A stretch of 64,000 nt of DNA, taken from Noviherbaspirillum autotrophicum. Lineage in GTDB: Bacteria; Pseudomonadota; Gammaproteobacteria; Burkholderiales; Burkholderiaceae_D. Below the pieces are notes generated by a model, which did not search any database, was not told where the DNA came from, and saw only the letters and a list, made by a program, of their open reading frames with translations. Position 1 is the stretch's first letter. The number at the start of each line of letters is the position of its first letter. A program made the translations under genes and the position numbers. Shown here one piece after another: positions 9,762-17,901 of this stretch. The DNA lies in assembly GCF_000818395.1 (NCBI RefSeq), contig NZ_JWJG01000028.1:2255397-2319396 (forward strand). The letters are read 5' to 3'.

Positions 9762-10667
9762 TCAGGCGCTTCGGGTGCCGACCTTTTGCTGGCTCAGCTC
9801 AGCCTGGACCTGCATGACAAAGTTGCTGAAGCTTTCGCCGATGGCGGGATGCTTGAGCGCAAAGTCCACCGTCGCTTCCAGATACCCGAGTTTGGAGCCG
9901 CAATCGTAGCGGCGGCCCCTGAATTCGTAGGCCAGTACCGGGTGCTTGTTGAGCATGGCGGCGACCGCATCGGTGAGCTGGATTTCCCCGCCGCTGCCCG
10001 GTGTTACGCGTTCCAGATAATCGAAGATTTCCGGCGTGAAGATGTAGCGTCCGACCACGCCGAGGGTGGACGGCGCATGCTCGGGCTGCGGCTTTTCCAC
10101 CATGTCGGCAATGCGATGGATGCGTACCCCCATCGATTGCGGGCGCACGATGCCGTACTGGCTGGTCTGTTCCAGCGGAACGTTCTGCACGCCGATCACC
10201 GAGTTCGCATGCTGGTCGTACAGGTCAATCATCTGGCGCAACACCGGCACCTCGGCGTCGATCAGGTCGTCGGCCAGCACCACGGCGAACGGCTCGTCGC
10301 CCACCAGCGGCTTGGCGCAAAGTACGGCGTGGCCGAGGCCGAGCATCTCGCTTTGGCGCACGTAGGAGTAATGCAGATTATCCGGCAGCAGGCTCTGGAC
10401 TTCCTCGAGCAGTTTCAGCTTGCCGTGCGAAGCGAGTTCGGATTCCAGTTCATATGCCTTGTCGAAATGGTCCTCGATGCTGCGCTTGTTGCGTCCCGTG
10501 ACGAAGATCATTTCCGTAATGCCTGCTGCGGCGGCTTCTTCCACCGCATATTGAATAAGAGGCTTGTCGACGATCGGCAGCATTTCTTTGGGCGACGCCT
10601 TGGTGACGGGGAGAAAACGTGTTCCTAATCCGGCAACGGGGAATACTGCTTTGCGAATCTTGGTCAT
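9762..10667 (-). CDS. galU: UTP--glucose-1-phosphate uridylyltransferase
   Basis: 301-residue nucleotidyltransferase making UDP-glucose from UTP and glucose-1-phosphate, the precursor for UDP-glucuronate, UDP-xylose and many surface glycans. Hallmarks are the N-terminal [12 protein letters not shown] followed by [15 protein letters not shown], then VLADDLID for metal/nucleotide binding and [10 protein letters not shown]. Length and both ends fit GalU. A GAGAG ribosome site precedes the ATG. It is first in a probable two-gene unit with the hybrid kinase and divergent from the glycosyltransferase-mutase fusion. It supplies sugar nucleotide for the surrounding glycan genes, including the UDP-glucuronate decarboxylase 27 kb away. 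Confidence 0.95.
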   Translation of the reverse strand: MTKIRKAVFPVAGLGTRFLPVTKASPKEMLPIVDKPLIQYAVEEAAAAGITEMIFVTGRNKRSIEDHFDKAYELESELASHGKLKLLEEVQSLLPDNLHYSYVRQSEMLGLGHAVLCAKPLVGDEPFAVVLADDLIDAEVPVLRQMIDLYDQHANSVIGVQNVPLEQTSQYGIVRPQSMGVRIHRIADMVEKPQPEHAPSTLGVVGRYIFTPEIFDYLERVTPGSGGEIQLTDAVAAMLNKHPVLAYEFRGRRYDCGSKLGYLEATVDFALKHPAIGESFSNFVMQVQAELSQQKVGTRSA

Positions 10668-10931
10668 ATGTCGTCTCTCTTCGATCAGGTTTGCGTAGTA
10701 ACGATTACATGGCTGTTGCGTTTTTTACCAATTCGTCGCGGCGCATGCAGGATGGGCCAGCGTTGAAGGCGGGAGCGGTGCGGCGTGCCCGCAAGAGGGG
10801 CGGCTGCCGCTCCGGGCTTGTTAAGCAGGAAGCATACCGAGCGCATGCCCGAGACGTCGAACCGGCCATCCATCTGCTTCCTGCCTGCATTGCATCCTGG
10901 ACAAGCGCGTGGAAAATATTGCCGCCCGGTG

Positions 10932-10968
10932 TTACTGCGCGTTGTAGCTTTTACGGTCCGCTGTAAAA
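10932..10968. promoter_or_regulatory. Two tandem WTAC-N7-TGTA sites (putative activator UAS)
   Basis: TTAC-TGCGCGT-TGTA (from 10932) and TTAC-GGTCCGC-TGTA (from 10951) start 19 bp apart. The second is embedded in a perfect TTTTAC-N8-GTAAAA inverted repeat (10949-10968). They lie about 85-120 nt upstream of a -24/-12 element, the usual geometry of sigma-54 enhancer sites. The same pattern recurs upstream of other glycan genes in the window. The binding protein is unknown. Confidence 0.5.
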
Positions 10969-10972
10969 ATTA

Positions 10973-10988
10973 CGGAATTGGAATTCCG
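10973..10988. promoter_or_regulatory. Palindrome CGGAATT-GG-AATTCCG
   Basis: Perfect 7-bp inverted repeat with a 2-nt centre, directly after the two upstream-element copies and before the -24/-12 candidate. It could be a second protein-binding site such as an operator. No protein can be assigned. Confidence 0.3.
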
Positions 10989-11050
10989 GTGTATTGCAGC
11001 GTCCTCCCTGCAGCCGTAGAAAATAGAGAAATGTCGGCGATGGCTCGTTT

Positions 11051-11066
11051 CGGCATAAGTCTTGCC
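11051..11066 (+). promoter_or_regulatory. Sigma-54 (-24/-12) promoter candidate for the GT-mutase fusion
   Basis: CGGCATAAGTCTTGCC has the required GG-N10-GC spacing and matches the consensus TGGCACR-N4-TTGCW at most positions (GGCAT, TTGC). It faces the fusion gene, whose ATG lies about 170 nt downstream, and sits after the paired upstream elements. Prediction only. Confidence 0.5.
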
Positions 11067-11234
11067 TATGCCTCCCTTACTGCATTGACCTTGTGCAAAT
11101 CCATCGCATCCTGTCGTTCCTGCGATGCGCGATGGCCTCAGAATTAACGCTTATTGATGCACAAGGCCTGTCATCCGAAAGTTTCTTGATAGAGATGTTT
11201 GCGGCGGCTTCGCCATCAGACACGAGGAGAATGC

Positions 11235-13502
11235 ATGGCATCTGCAATCATCGTTTTTTCTCACCTGCGCTGGGATTTCGTTTTTTGCCGGCCGCAACAA
11301 CTCATGTCGCGCCTGGCATCCCAGCAGCCAGTGGTATTTATCGAAGAGCCGCAGTACCGTGACGGCGCGGCATCCCTCAACACCTATTCGCCGCTGCCCG
11401 GCGTGCTGGTATGCCAGCCGCAGACGCCGGTTGACCAGGCAGGCTTTCACGACGACCAGTTGCCGTACCTGCGGGCCCTGCTGCGCCAGCTGGTGCGCGA
11501 CTTCGACGAGCACGTCGCGTGGTTCTACACGCCGATGGCACTGCCGCTTCTGCAGGAACTGCAGCCCGGGCTGGTGGTGTACGACTGCATGGAAGAGTCC
11601 AGCCGGAATACGCCCAAGCAGTGGCAGCAGCGCGAGAATGGCTTGCTGAAGGCGGCCGACCTCGTGCTGGCCGGCGGGCGCAGCCTGTACCGCTCGCGCA
11701 ATCGGCGGCATTCGAATGTGCGCTACCTGCCCGACAGCGTCGATGCGGCGCATTTCGAAGCGGCGCTCGACCGGACCAATTCGCATCCCGCGCACCGCGA
11801 AATTCCCGGCCCGCGCCTGGGCTACTACGGGGTGCTCGACGAACGCATCGATATCGCGTTGCTCGGCCAGCTGGCCGATGCCCATCCGCGCTGGCAAATC
11901 GTGCTGGTCGGCCCGGTGCGGGGTATCGATCCGCAAGCCCTGCCGCAGCGTGCCAACGTGCATTACCTCGGCCTGCAGCCGTATCAGGCGCTACCGTTGT
12001 TCCTCGCAGGGTGGGATGTCTGCCTGCTGCCGTTCGCGCTCAATGAAGCCACGCGATCGAGCTGCCCGCTCAAGCTGCTCGAATACATGGCAGCTGAGTT
12101 GCCGGTCGTCAGCACTCCGCTGCCCGAGGTGGCGCGGGCGTATGGCGACGTCGTGGCGATCGCCGATGATGCGCACGCCTTCGTGGCCGCCTGCGAGGAA
12201 GTGCTGCTGGCGCCGCCGCAGGCGCATGCGGCGCGGATCGAAAAAATGCGCGCGCTGCTGGCATCGATGTCATGGGATGCCCGGGCAGACAAGGTGCGCG
12301 CGCTGCTCGACAGCACGCCGCGGCGCTGTCCGGAACATGAGGCAGCAGCGAGCCTCGCCCCGGATGAAGTGCCCAACATCAATCGCCTGCAGCGCGGCGA
12401 GGCTGCCAGATACGTGGCCACCGCCATCATCGGCGCCGGGCCGGCTGGCCTGTCGGCCGCCTATCATCTGGGGCACGAAGCGGTACTGTTCGAGAAGCAG
12501 TCGATGGTCGGCGGCAGCTGCCGCTCCATCAAGGACAGCGGCTTCACCTTCGATCACGGCGGGCATATCCTGTTTTCCGATGAGCCGTACGTGCTTGAGC
12601 TGTACCGCACGCTGCTTGGCTCTAACCTGCACTGGCAGGACCGTGAGGCCTGGGTATACAGCAAGAACGGCTACACCCGCTATCCGTTCCGGGGTGGCTT
12701 GTACGACTTGGCGCCGGAAGTGGTCAAGGAAAATGTCATGAAAGCGATTGCGGGGCGCTTCGGCTATCCATTGCGCGGCGGGTGCCAGGCATTGATGTCG
12801 GGCTTTGTGCCGCATATCAAGGGAACCGTCGAACTCAATGCCGACGTAGTGCAGCTTTCTCCGCGCCAGCGCACCATTGCGCTGGCAGATGGCAGGCACT
12901 ATCAATATCAACACTTGATCAGCACCTTGCCGCTGCCGGAACTGGTGCGCATCATTGGCGACGAGGCGCCGGACGAAGTCCGGGAGGCGGCTGCCGGCCT
13001 GCGCCATGAGTCGTTGCGTTGCGTCAATTTGGGTGTGGCGCGCGAACGGATTACTGAAAAACATTGGATCTATTATCCGGAAGATACGATCTTTGATAGC
13101 ATCTTTGCGCAGGGCAATGCCAGCCCGGATTGCAATCCACCCGGCGGCTTCGCCCTGACCTGCGAAATCAGCTATGCGCCGTGGAAGCCACTGCCGTCGG
13201 CCGGGCAGGCGCTGATCGACCTTTGCGTGCGCGACTGCATCCGCGTCGGCCTGTTGCGGGAGGATGACCGCATCATTGCCGCCAGCGAAGTCGACATACC
13301 CTATGCCGGCATGGTGTACGACCAGGCGCAAGAGAGCAACGTGCAAACCATCAAGTCTTGGCTCGACCTGCACGACATCGTCGTCGCCGGCTGCCATGCC
13401 GAGTGGGATGACTGCAACGCCGAACATGCGTTTATCGCAGGCAAGAAGGCAGCAGACGCGGTCAAATGGGTTGAGCCGCTGAAAAGCGCACTTGTCGAGT
13501 GA
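11235..13502 (+). CDS. Glycosyltransferase / UDP-galactopyranose-mutase-like FAD protein fusion
   Basis: 755-residue two-domain protein. Residues about 1-375 form a GT-B glycosyltransferase; the C-terminal half of that domain has the GT4-like stretch SCPLKLLEYMAAELPVVST. From about residue 390 an FAD-binding domain starts with the dinucleotide motif AIIGAGPAGLSAAYHLG and continues with FEKQSMVGGSC and DHGGHILFS, characteristic of the UDP-galactopyranose mutase/protoporphyrinogen-oxidase-like superfamily. AGGAG upstream supports this ATG. Both halves look intact. It probably modifies a sugar nucleotide or glycan and transfers it during surface-polysaccharide synthesis, but substrate and true mutase activity are not shown. 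It is divergent from galU, with a probable sigma-54 promoter upstream. Confidence 0.85.
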   Translation: MASAIIVFSHLRWDFVFCRPQQLMSRLASQQPVVFIEEPQYRDGAASLNTYSPLPGVLVCQPQTPVDQAGFHDDQLPYLRALLRQLVRDFDEHVAWFYTPMALPLLQELQPGLVVYDCMEESSRNTPKQWQQRENGLLKAADLVLAGGRSLYRSRNRRHSNVRYLPDSVDAAHFEAALDRTNSHPAHREIPGPRLGYYGVLDERIDIALLGQLADAHPRWQIVLVGPVRGIDPQALPQRANVHYLGLQPYQALPLFLAGWDVCLLPFALNEATRSSCPLKLLEYMAAELPVVSTPLPEVARAYGDVVAIADDAHAFVAACEEVLLAPPQAHAARIEKMRALLASMSWDARADKVRALLDSTPRRCPEHEAAASLAPDEVPNINRLQRGEAARYVATAIIGAGPAGLSAAYHLGHEAVLFEKQSMVGGSCRSIKDSGFTFDHGGHILFSDEPYVLELYRTLLGSNLHWQDREAWVYSKNGYTRYPFRGGLYDLAPEVVKENVMKAIAGRFGYPLRGGCQALMSGFVPHIKGTVELNADVVQLSPRQRTIALADGRHYQYQHLISTLPLPELVRIIGDEAPDEVREAAAGLRHESLRCVNLGVARERITEKHWIYYPEDTIFDSIFAQGNASPDCNPPGGFALTCEISYAPWKPLPSAGQALIDLCVRDCIRVGLLREDDRIIAASEVDIPYAGMVYDQAQESNVQTIKSWLDLHDIVVAGCHAEWDDCNAEHAFIAGKKAADAVKWVEPLKSALVE

Positions 13503-13578
13503 GCGTAGAGGTGGCTGCCAGTGCTTACTGGTATGGGATTTGCTGCAGATGTCGCGTATGGCGGCGAGCGGGGCAGAG

Positions 13579-14094
13579 ATGAAAGCATTGGGTATTGCGG
13601 CACTTGTGGTGGCGCTTGCGACAAGCAATCTGTATGCGGCCGCGCCGGAGGCCGGGACGGTCACTGCGCCGTCGGCATCGACGGCGCAGCAAAACAAGCA
13701 TATGTACCGCAGCAGCAAGATCATCGGTACAGCCGTGCGCGACATGCACGACCGCAAGATCGGCGAGATCAAGGATCTCTTGCTCGATAGCCGGCGCGGT
13801 GCGGTCGCGTTTGCAATCGTGAACTTCGGCGGCGTGCTCGGTGTCGGATCGAAATACCACGCGATCCCATGGCAGATATTGCGTCCCAGCGATGACGCCC
13901 GCTACTACGTGCTGCAGGCGGACCGCGAGACGATCAGCCTGGCGCCGAGCTTTGATCGCGGCAACTGGCCCGACCTGTCCGACGAACGCTGGAGCGCGGA
14001 TGTGGAGCGCTACTGGAGCCGCCGCCTGGGCCCTGGCAGCGCCGATGCCAATCGCCTGCCTGAGGGCCCGGCCGCGGCGCCGGGCAGCCGCTGA
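13579..14094 (+). CDS. Exported PRC-barrel domain protein
   Basis: 171-residue protein starting with a signal peptide (MKALGIAALVVALATSNLYAAAP, cleavage probable after AAA or nearby). A PRC-barrel core follows, with KIIGTAVRDMHDRKIGEIKDLLLD and then a VNFGG and HAIPWQ stretch. PRC-barrels are small beta-barrels used as RNA- or protein-binding modules; bacterial stand-alone copies are mostly uncharacterised and often stress-linked. The ATG directly before the signal peptide is chosen over a longer start that overlaps the upstream gene; its ribosome site is weak. A cytoplasmic paralogue follows 103 nt downstream. Confidence 0.75.
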   Translation: MKALGIAALVVALATSNLYAAAPEAGTVTAPSASTAQQNKHMYRSSKIIGTAVRDMHDRKIGEIKDLLLDSRRGAVAFAIVNFGGVLGVGSKYHAIPWQILRPSDDARYYVLQADRETISLAPSFDRGNWPDLSDERWSADVERYWSRRLGPGSADANRLPEGPAAAPGSR

Positions 14095-14197
14095 AACCGT
14101 TTTACATGCAGGGAGCCGGTACGATGCGTTCAGCCTGAATCGGTACGGAAAACATAACAGGCAGGCCGCGCATCCGCACACTCGAAAGGAAACACGT

Positions 14198-14644
14198 ATG
14201 GCTAACTATCCTTCCAATCCTTCCACCTCGACTTCCACCGGCGCCGGCGCGCGCATTGTCGGCGGTGATGCCAACACTTCCGGGCCAGGCCCGGACATCA
14301 TGGCGGCCGATACGCTGCAGGGCGACGACGTGGTCAACGCCCAGGGTGACAACCTTGGCGAAATCAAGGACATCATGCTGGACGTGCCGAGCGGGCGCAT
14401 TGCCTATGCCGTGCTGTCGTTCGGCGGCGTCATGGGCATCGGCGACAAGCTGTTCGCCATCCCCTGGAGCGCGCTGACCCTGGACGCCAACCGGCACTGC
14501 TTCGTGCTCAATATCGACAAGGAGCAGTTAAAGAATGCGCCTGGTTTCGACAAGGACCACTGGCCGGCCATGGCCGACCGCACCTGGGGCGAGCAGATTC
14601 ACTCCTACTACAACCAGCGTCCGTACTGGGAAATGACGAGCTGA
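14198..14644 (+). CDS. PRC-barrel domain protein
   Basis: 148-residue protein with a Ser/Thr/Gly-rich N-terminus of about 35 residues and a PRC-barrel (DDVVNAQGDNLGEIKDIMLD, then LSFGGVMGIGDKLFAIPWSAL). The C-terminal DKDHWPAMADRTWG segment resembles the FDRGNWPDLSDERW segment of its neighbour, so the two are duplicates that differ in localisation. No signal peptide is present. AAAGGA precedes the ATG. A strong intrinsic terminator follows. The function is unknown; such proteins are common in stress clusters of this bacterial group. Confidence 0.8.
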   Translation: MANYPSNPSTSTSTGAGARIVGGDANTSGPGPDIMAADTLQGDDVVNAQGDNLGEIKDIMLDVPSGRIAYAVLSFGGVMGIGDKLFAIPWSALTLDANRHCFVLNIDKEQLKNAPGFDKDHWPAMADRTWGEQIHSYYNQRPYWEMTS

Positions 14645-14670
14645 CCAAGCCAATGGCTCGGCATTTGGAG

Positions 14671-14698
14671 ATGGCGCCCCCTGGGGCGCCATTTTTTT
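14671..14698 (+). terminator. Intrinsic terminator after PRC-barrel gene
   Basis: ATGGCGCCCC-CT-GGGGCGCCAT is a perfect 10-bp stem with a minimal loop, followed directly by seven T residues. It lies 27 nt after the PRC-barrel stop codon and just before the next gene, a classic rho-independent terminator for the forward strand. Confidence 0.9.
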
Positions 14699-14717
14699 AA
14701 CCGGATGGAAGCGGCAG

Positions 14718-15215
14718 ATGGATGCATTCGTTTCGGCCATCGAGTGGGGCCGGGTATTCAAACTCAGCATTCCGTTCCTCGAAATCGTGGTCAGGGGGAG
14801 CGCCATGTACTGGTTTCTGTTCGCCGTGTTCAGGTTCCTGATCCGGCGCGATGTCGGTTCGGTCGGCGTGGCCGACATCCTGGTGCTGATCATCGTCGCC
14901 GACGCCGCGCAGAATGCGATGGCCGGCGAATACACCTCCGTCGGCGACGGCATGGTGCTGGTGCTGACGCTGATCGGCTGGAACATGCTGCTCGACTGGA
15001 TGAGCTTCTATTTCCCTGCGGTGCGCCGCTTTGCCGAGCCGGCGCCTCTGCGCCTCGTCATCAACGGACAAATGCTCAAGCGCAATATGCGCAAGGAATT
15101 CATTACCGAAGAGGAACTCTGGAGCAAGCTGCGGGAGGCCGGGGTGGATTCTCTGGATCAGGTCAAGGAAGCCTTCATCGAATCAGACGGTCAGGTCAGC
15201 GTGATCAAGAAGTAG
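14718..15215 (+). CDS. YetF-like (DUF421) membrane protein
   Basis: 165-residue membrane protein of the DUF421/YetF family. Three hydrophobic segments (about 15-45, 55-75 and 75-100) are followed by the conserved small soluble domain starting at RLVINGQMLKRNMRKEFITEEELWSKLREAGV, which has the typical helix-rich layout and ends with SDGQVSVIKK. These proteins occur in stress and sporulation settings; their biochemical role is unknown. It begins soon after a terminator and so has its own promoter. The length is at the short end of the family but the domain order is complete. Confidence 0.85.
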   Translation: MDAFVSAIEWGRVFKLSIPFLEIVVRGSAMYWFLFAVFRFLIRRDVGSVGVADILVLIIVADAAQNAMAGEYTSVGDGMVLVLTLIGWNMLLDWMSFYFPAVRRFAEPAPLRLVINGQMLKRNMRKEFITEEELWSKLREAGVDSLDQVKEAFIESDGQVSVIKK

Positions 15216-15335
15216 CACTAACAGCACTAACGCGACTTTCTCGAACGGAAATTAATCGAAATCAATAAGAGTGCGAGCGGAAATGGAGAACATGGCGACG
15301 AGCCGAAGTCCCGGCCTTGCCTGCAAAAACTTTCC

Positions 15336-16289
15336 ATGAAACCACACCGCGCCAAGCCTTTTCTTGTTTTTCTGCTGTTTGGAGTTCTGGCTGGCGCCGT
15401 CGCGCTTGCCTGGACCTTCAGTGCCGCCACGCTGCAGCCGGCTGCGCTGCAGACCGTGGAATTGCCGCCGGCAACGCCGCCGCAAGGCATGTCGCTGTCG
15501 GCCCTGCCGACCGGTTCGATGACCTCGCGCGCGGCATTCGCTTATCGCGGCGGGCGCTTTGGCGACGAGCGCGAATTCGCGATGACCGCTGTCCTGGTGC
15601 GCCACCCGCGCGGCGACCTGCTGTTCGATACCGGGTTCGGCCGCCACCTGGAGCAGCACCTGGCGCTGCAGCCCGCGCTAATGCGGGCCACCGCGAACTT
15701 CAGCAAGGGCACGCCTGCGGCCGACCAGTTGGCCGCGCATGGCTTTGACACCGGCCGGTTGGCCGGCGTGGTACTCACGCATGCCCACTGGGATCACGTC
15801 AGCGGGCTCGACAGCCTGCCGGGCGTGCCGGTCTGGGTCAACGCCGCCGAGCGCGACTTCATCGCCGGCGGCGGCGACATGACGTCGGTGGCGCGCAGCC
15901 TGGACCGGCTGGAATTCAAGCTGTACCGGTTCACCGACCGGCCCTATCTCGGCTTTGCGCAAAGCCTCGATGTCTGGGGCGACGGCTCGGTCGTGCTGGT
16001 GCCGGCCGCAGGTCACACGCCGGGATCGATGATCGCATTCATCACGCTACCGTCGGGCGCGCGCTATGCGCTGCTGGGCGACCTGGTATGGCAGGCCGAG
16101 GGCATCGACTTGCCCGCCGAGCGGCCGTGGATATCGCGTGCGCTGGCCGACGTCGATGCGTCGGCAGTGCGTGAAAATATCGCCCGCGTCGCTGCCATCC
16201 ATCGGCGCTTCCCGCAGATCCGCATGTTGCCGGCGCACGATGCGCGCGCGATGGGCTCCTTGCCGGTGTTCCCGACGGCCGCGCAATAA
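15336..16289 (+). CDS. Membrane-anchored or exported MBL-fold metallohydrolase
   Basis: 317-residue metallo-beta-lactamase-fold hydrolase with an N-terminal hydrophobic segment (about 8-30) that serves as signal or anchor. The metal-binding motif is HAHWDH (His149, His151, Asp153, His154), with later ligands in AAGHTPGSM and ALLGDLVWQ. The overall arrangement resembles lactonase-like or general MBL hydrolases acting in the periplasm. The AHWDH motif is that of the binuclear zinc group including N-acyl homoserine lactonases, but homoserine-lactone activity cannot be claimed. No clear Shine-Dalgarno sequence precedes the ATG. It ends 1 nt before the next gene, indicating an operon. Confidence 0.8.
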   Translation: MKPHRAKPFLVFLLFGVLAGAVALAWTFSAATLQPAALQTVELPPATPPQGMSLSALPTGSMTSRAAFAYRGGRFGDEREFAMTAVLVRHPRGDLLFDTGFGRHLEQHLALQPALMRATANFSKGTPAADQLAAHGFDTGRLAGVVLTHAHWDHVSGLDSLPGVPVWVNAAERDFIAGGGDMTSVARSLDRLEFKLYRFTDRPYLGFAQSLDVWGDGSVVLVPAAGHTPGSMIAFITLPSGARYALLGDLVWQAEGIDLPAERPWISRALADVDASAVRENIARVAAIHRRFPQIRMLPAHDARAMGSLPVFPTAAQ

Positions 16290-16290
16290 C

Positions 16291-17079
16291 ATGACCCCCG
16301 CCATGTTGCGCCGCCTGGCCGCGCTGGTGGTTACAGCGCTGGTTGCGCTGCTGTGCGCCTCGGGCGCCCAGGCGGCCCGTCCCGCCCGTGCGGCCGCGGC
16401 GCTGCGCATTCTTTTCATCGGCAACAGCTATACCTACACCAACGACCTGCCGAAACTGGTGCGCGAGCTGGCGCTGGCCAGCGGCGCGGCGCGGCCGGTG
16501 GAAACCGAAGCGGTCACCGCCGGCGGCGTCAGCCTGAAATGGCATTGGGAGCAGGGCGCCGCGCGCGCGGCCCTGATGCAGAAAAAATGGGATTACGTGG
16601 TGCTGCAGGATTTCAGCACCCTGCCGCTCACCGATGCGGCGGCCGTGCGGCAATATATGCGCTTGTTCGACGAGCAGATTCGCCAGGCCGGCGCGCGTAC
16701 CGTGCTGTACCTGACCTGGGCACGCGCCACTTCGCCCGAGACGCAGGCCGAGCTCAACCGCGTCTATTACGGTATCGGCGGCGAGCTTGCCGCGCGCGTG
16801 GCGCCGGTGGGGCCGGCGTGGGCCATCGCCCGCGAGCTGGACCCGCGCCTGCAGCTTTACGAAAACGATAACAGCCATCCGACCCTGGCTGGATCGTACC
16901 TGGCTGCCTACGTGCTCCAGCTCACCCTGTTCGGCAAGGCGCCGCGCATGTCGGACGTGCCATCCGGACTGAGCCCGATCGAGCATCGCACGCTGCTGCT
17001 GGCGGCGCTGCGGGCCACGGCGCGCAGCGACTGGCTGGCACGCATGTCGCGCCGGCGCGGTGTCGACGTGCCCGACTAG
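16291..17079 (+). CDS. Exported SGNH-hydrolase-like protein
   Basis: 262-residue protein with a signal peptide (about 1-29, ending ASGAQA). LRILFIGNSYTYTNDLP follows, where GNS (44-46) is the block-I oxyanion/nucleophile-type motif of SGNH/GDSL esterases. A late NDNSHPTLAGSYLAAYV segment supplies the Asp-x-x-His-like catalytic pair. It probably deacylates or hydrolyses esters on envelope glycans or lipids in the periplasm; the substrate is unknown. The start lies 1 nt after the MBL hydrolase stop, so the two are surely co-transcribed. Two ATGs 12 nt apart are possible starts. Confidence 0.75.
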   Translation: MTPAMLRRLAALVVTALVALLCASGAQAARPARAAAALRILFIGNSYTYTNDLPKLVRELALASGAARPVETEAVTAGGVSLKWHWEQGAARAALMQKKWDYVVLQDFSTLPLTDAAAVRQYMRLFDEQIRQAGARTVLYLTWARATSPETQAELNRVYYGIGGELAARVAPVGPAWAIARELDPRLQLYENDNSHPTLAGSYLAAYVLQLTLFGKAPRMSDVPSGLSPIEHRTLLLAALRATARSDWLARMSRRRGVDVPD

Positions 17080-17089
17080 GCCCCAGCAC

Positions 17090-17121
17090 AAAAAAAAGCA
17101 GGGCAACTTGCGCTGCCCTGC
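17090..17121 (-). terminator. Intrinsic terminator for the Ku-like gene (reverse strand)
   Basis: Stem GCAGGGCA/TGCCCTGC (8 bp, 8-nt loop). On the reverse strand it is followed by a run of eight T residues (AAAAAAAA as written on the forward strand). This is a good rho-independent terminator for the reverse-strand gene ending at 17216; its placement after the forward-strand hydrolase may serve both. Confidence 0.8.
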
Positions 17122-17215
17122 AACCCGAACAAACACACCACCAGGAGACAACTGATCCGTTTTGCTCTTGCGCGGGCCGCCCCCACGGCAACCCGCAATG
17201 CATCCATGGGAGGCG

Positions 17216-17851
17216 CTAGTTCAGCAGCCTGCCCCGCGCCCGTCCCGGCATCGCGCCGCCGCGCCGGGACGCCGCCTGCGGCCTGCGGCGATGCGGCCTG
17301 CCCCACAACCTGTCCATCAAGTCCTCTTCCAGCCCCAACGCGCCCTGTTCCGCCAGATCGAGGAGCTCTTCCAGTTCGACCGCTTCGGCCGCGCCCGCGG
17401 GCATGGCCAGCTCGATTTGCATGTCCGGCTCCGGGCGCAGCGCGTCCCATTGCTGGGTCATGCTGTCGACCAGCCGGGTGGCAGCCGCCAGTTCGCTTTC
17501 GCTGATGTCGGCCTCGGCGAATTCGCGCGGTGCCAGCCCATGCCTATCGCTATCGCGCGTTTCGCTGGCGTACTGCAGCGTGTTGAGCACGAGCGCCTTG
17601 CCCTGCGGGACCAGCGCCGCCAAGTGCCTGCGCATCTGGATCACGACATAGGCGATGCCGATCTTGCGCGTACTGCGCAGCGCCTCGCGCAATACCGCAT
17701 AAGCCTTTTCGCCGCCCGGCGGCGGGGTGAGGTAATAGGGCGTTCCGAAATAGTGGAAGGGGATTTCCTGCGCCTCGACGAATGCGAAAATATCGACCGC
17801 ATGCGTCGGCTTGATCTCGCTCGCGCTTGCTCCCTTGTCGGTCAAAATCAC
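17216..17851 (-). CDS. Ku-family DNA end-binding protein, N-terminally truncated
   Basis: 211 residues matching the central and C-terminal part of bacterial Ku, the homodimeric ring that binds double-strand breaks and recruits LigD in non-homologous end joining. The match starts at VILTDKG (family YVVLTDED) and includes THAVDIFAFVEAQEIP, GEKAYAVLREAL, RKIGIAYVV and HLAALVPQGKALVLNTLQYASETRD. Bacterial Ku normally has about 70 more N-terminal residues (ISFGLV... and KRV...). Upstream in frame only about ten residues look compatible before the sequence becomes the end of the hemerythrin gene. A GTG with AAGGAAAGG six nt upstream could still start translation. No ligD lies in the window. It is probably a decayed or shortened gene. 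Confidence 0.7.
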   Translation of the reverse strand: MILTDKGASASEIKPTHAVDIFAFVEAQEIPFHYFGTPYYLTPPPGGEKAYAVLREALRSTRKIGIAYVVIQMRRHLAALVPQGKALVLNTLQYASETRDSDRHGLAPREFAEADISESELAAATRLVDSMTQQWDALRPEPDMQIELAMPAGAAEAVELEELLDLAEQGALGLEEDLMDRLWGRPHRRRPQAASRRGGAMPGRARGRLLN

Positions 17852-17901
17852 TTGGTGCCTTTCCTTGTCTTCGTTAATCCTGACGGTCCGCGCGGCTATC
17901 G

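Larger units (their letters stand above)
10668..11234. other. Regulatory intergenic region between galU and the glycosyltransferase fusion
   Basis: 567 nt without a credible gene. It holds two copies of the WTAC-N7-TGTA element, a second palindrome and a -24/-12 promoter candidate facing the glycosyltransferase fusion, each listed separately. Short frames in both directions lack ribosome sites and recognisable products. Confidence 0.6.
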
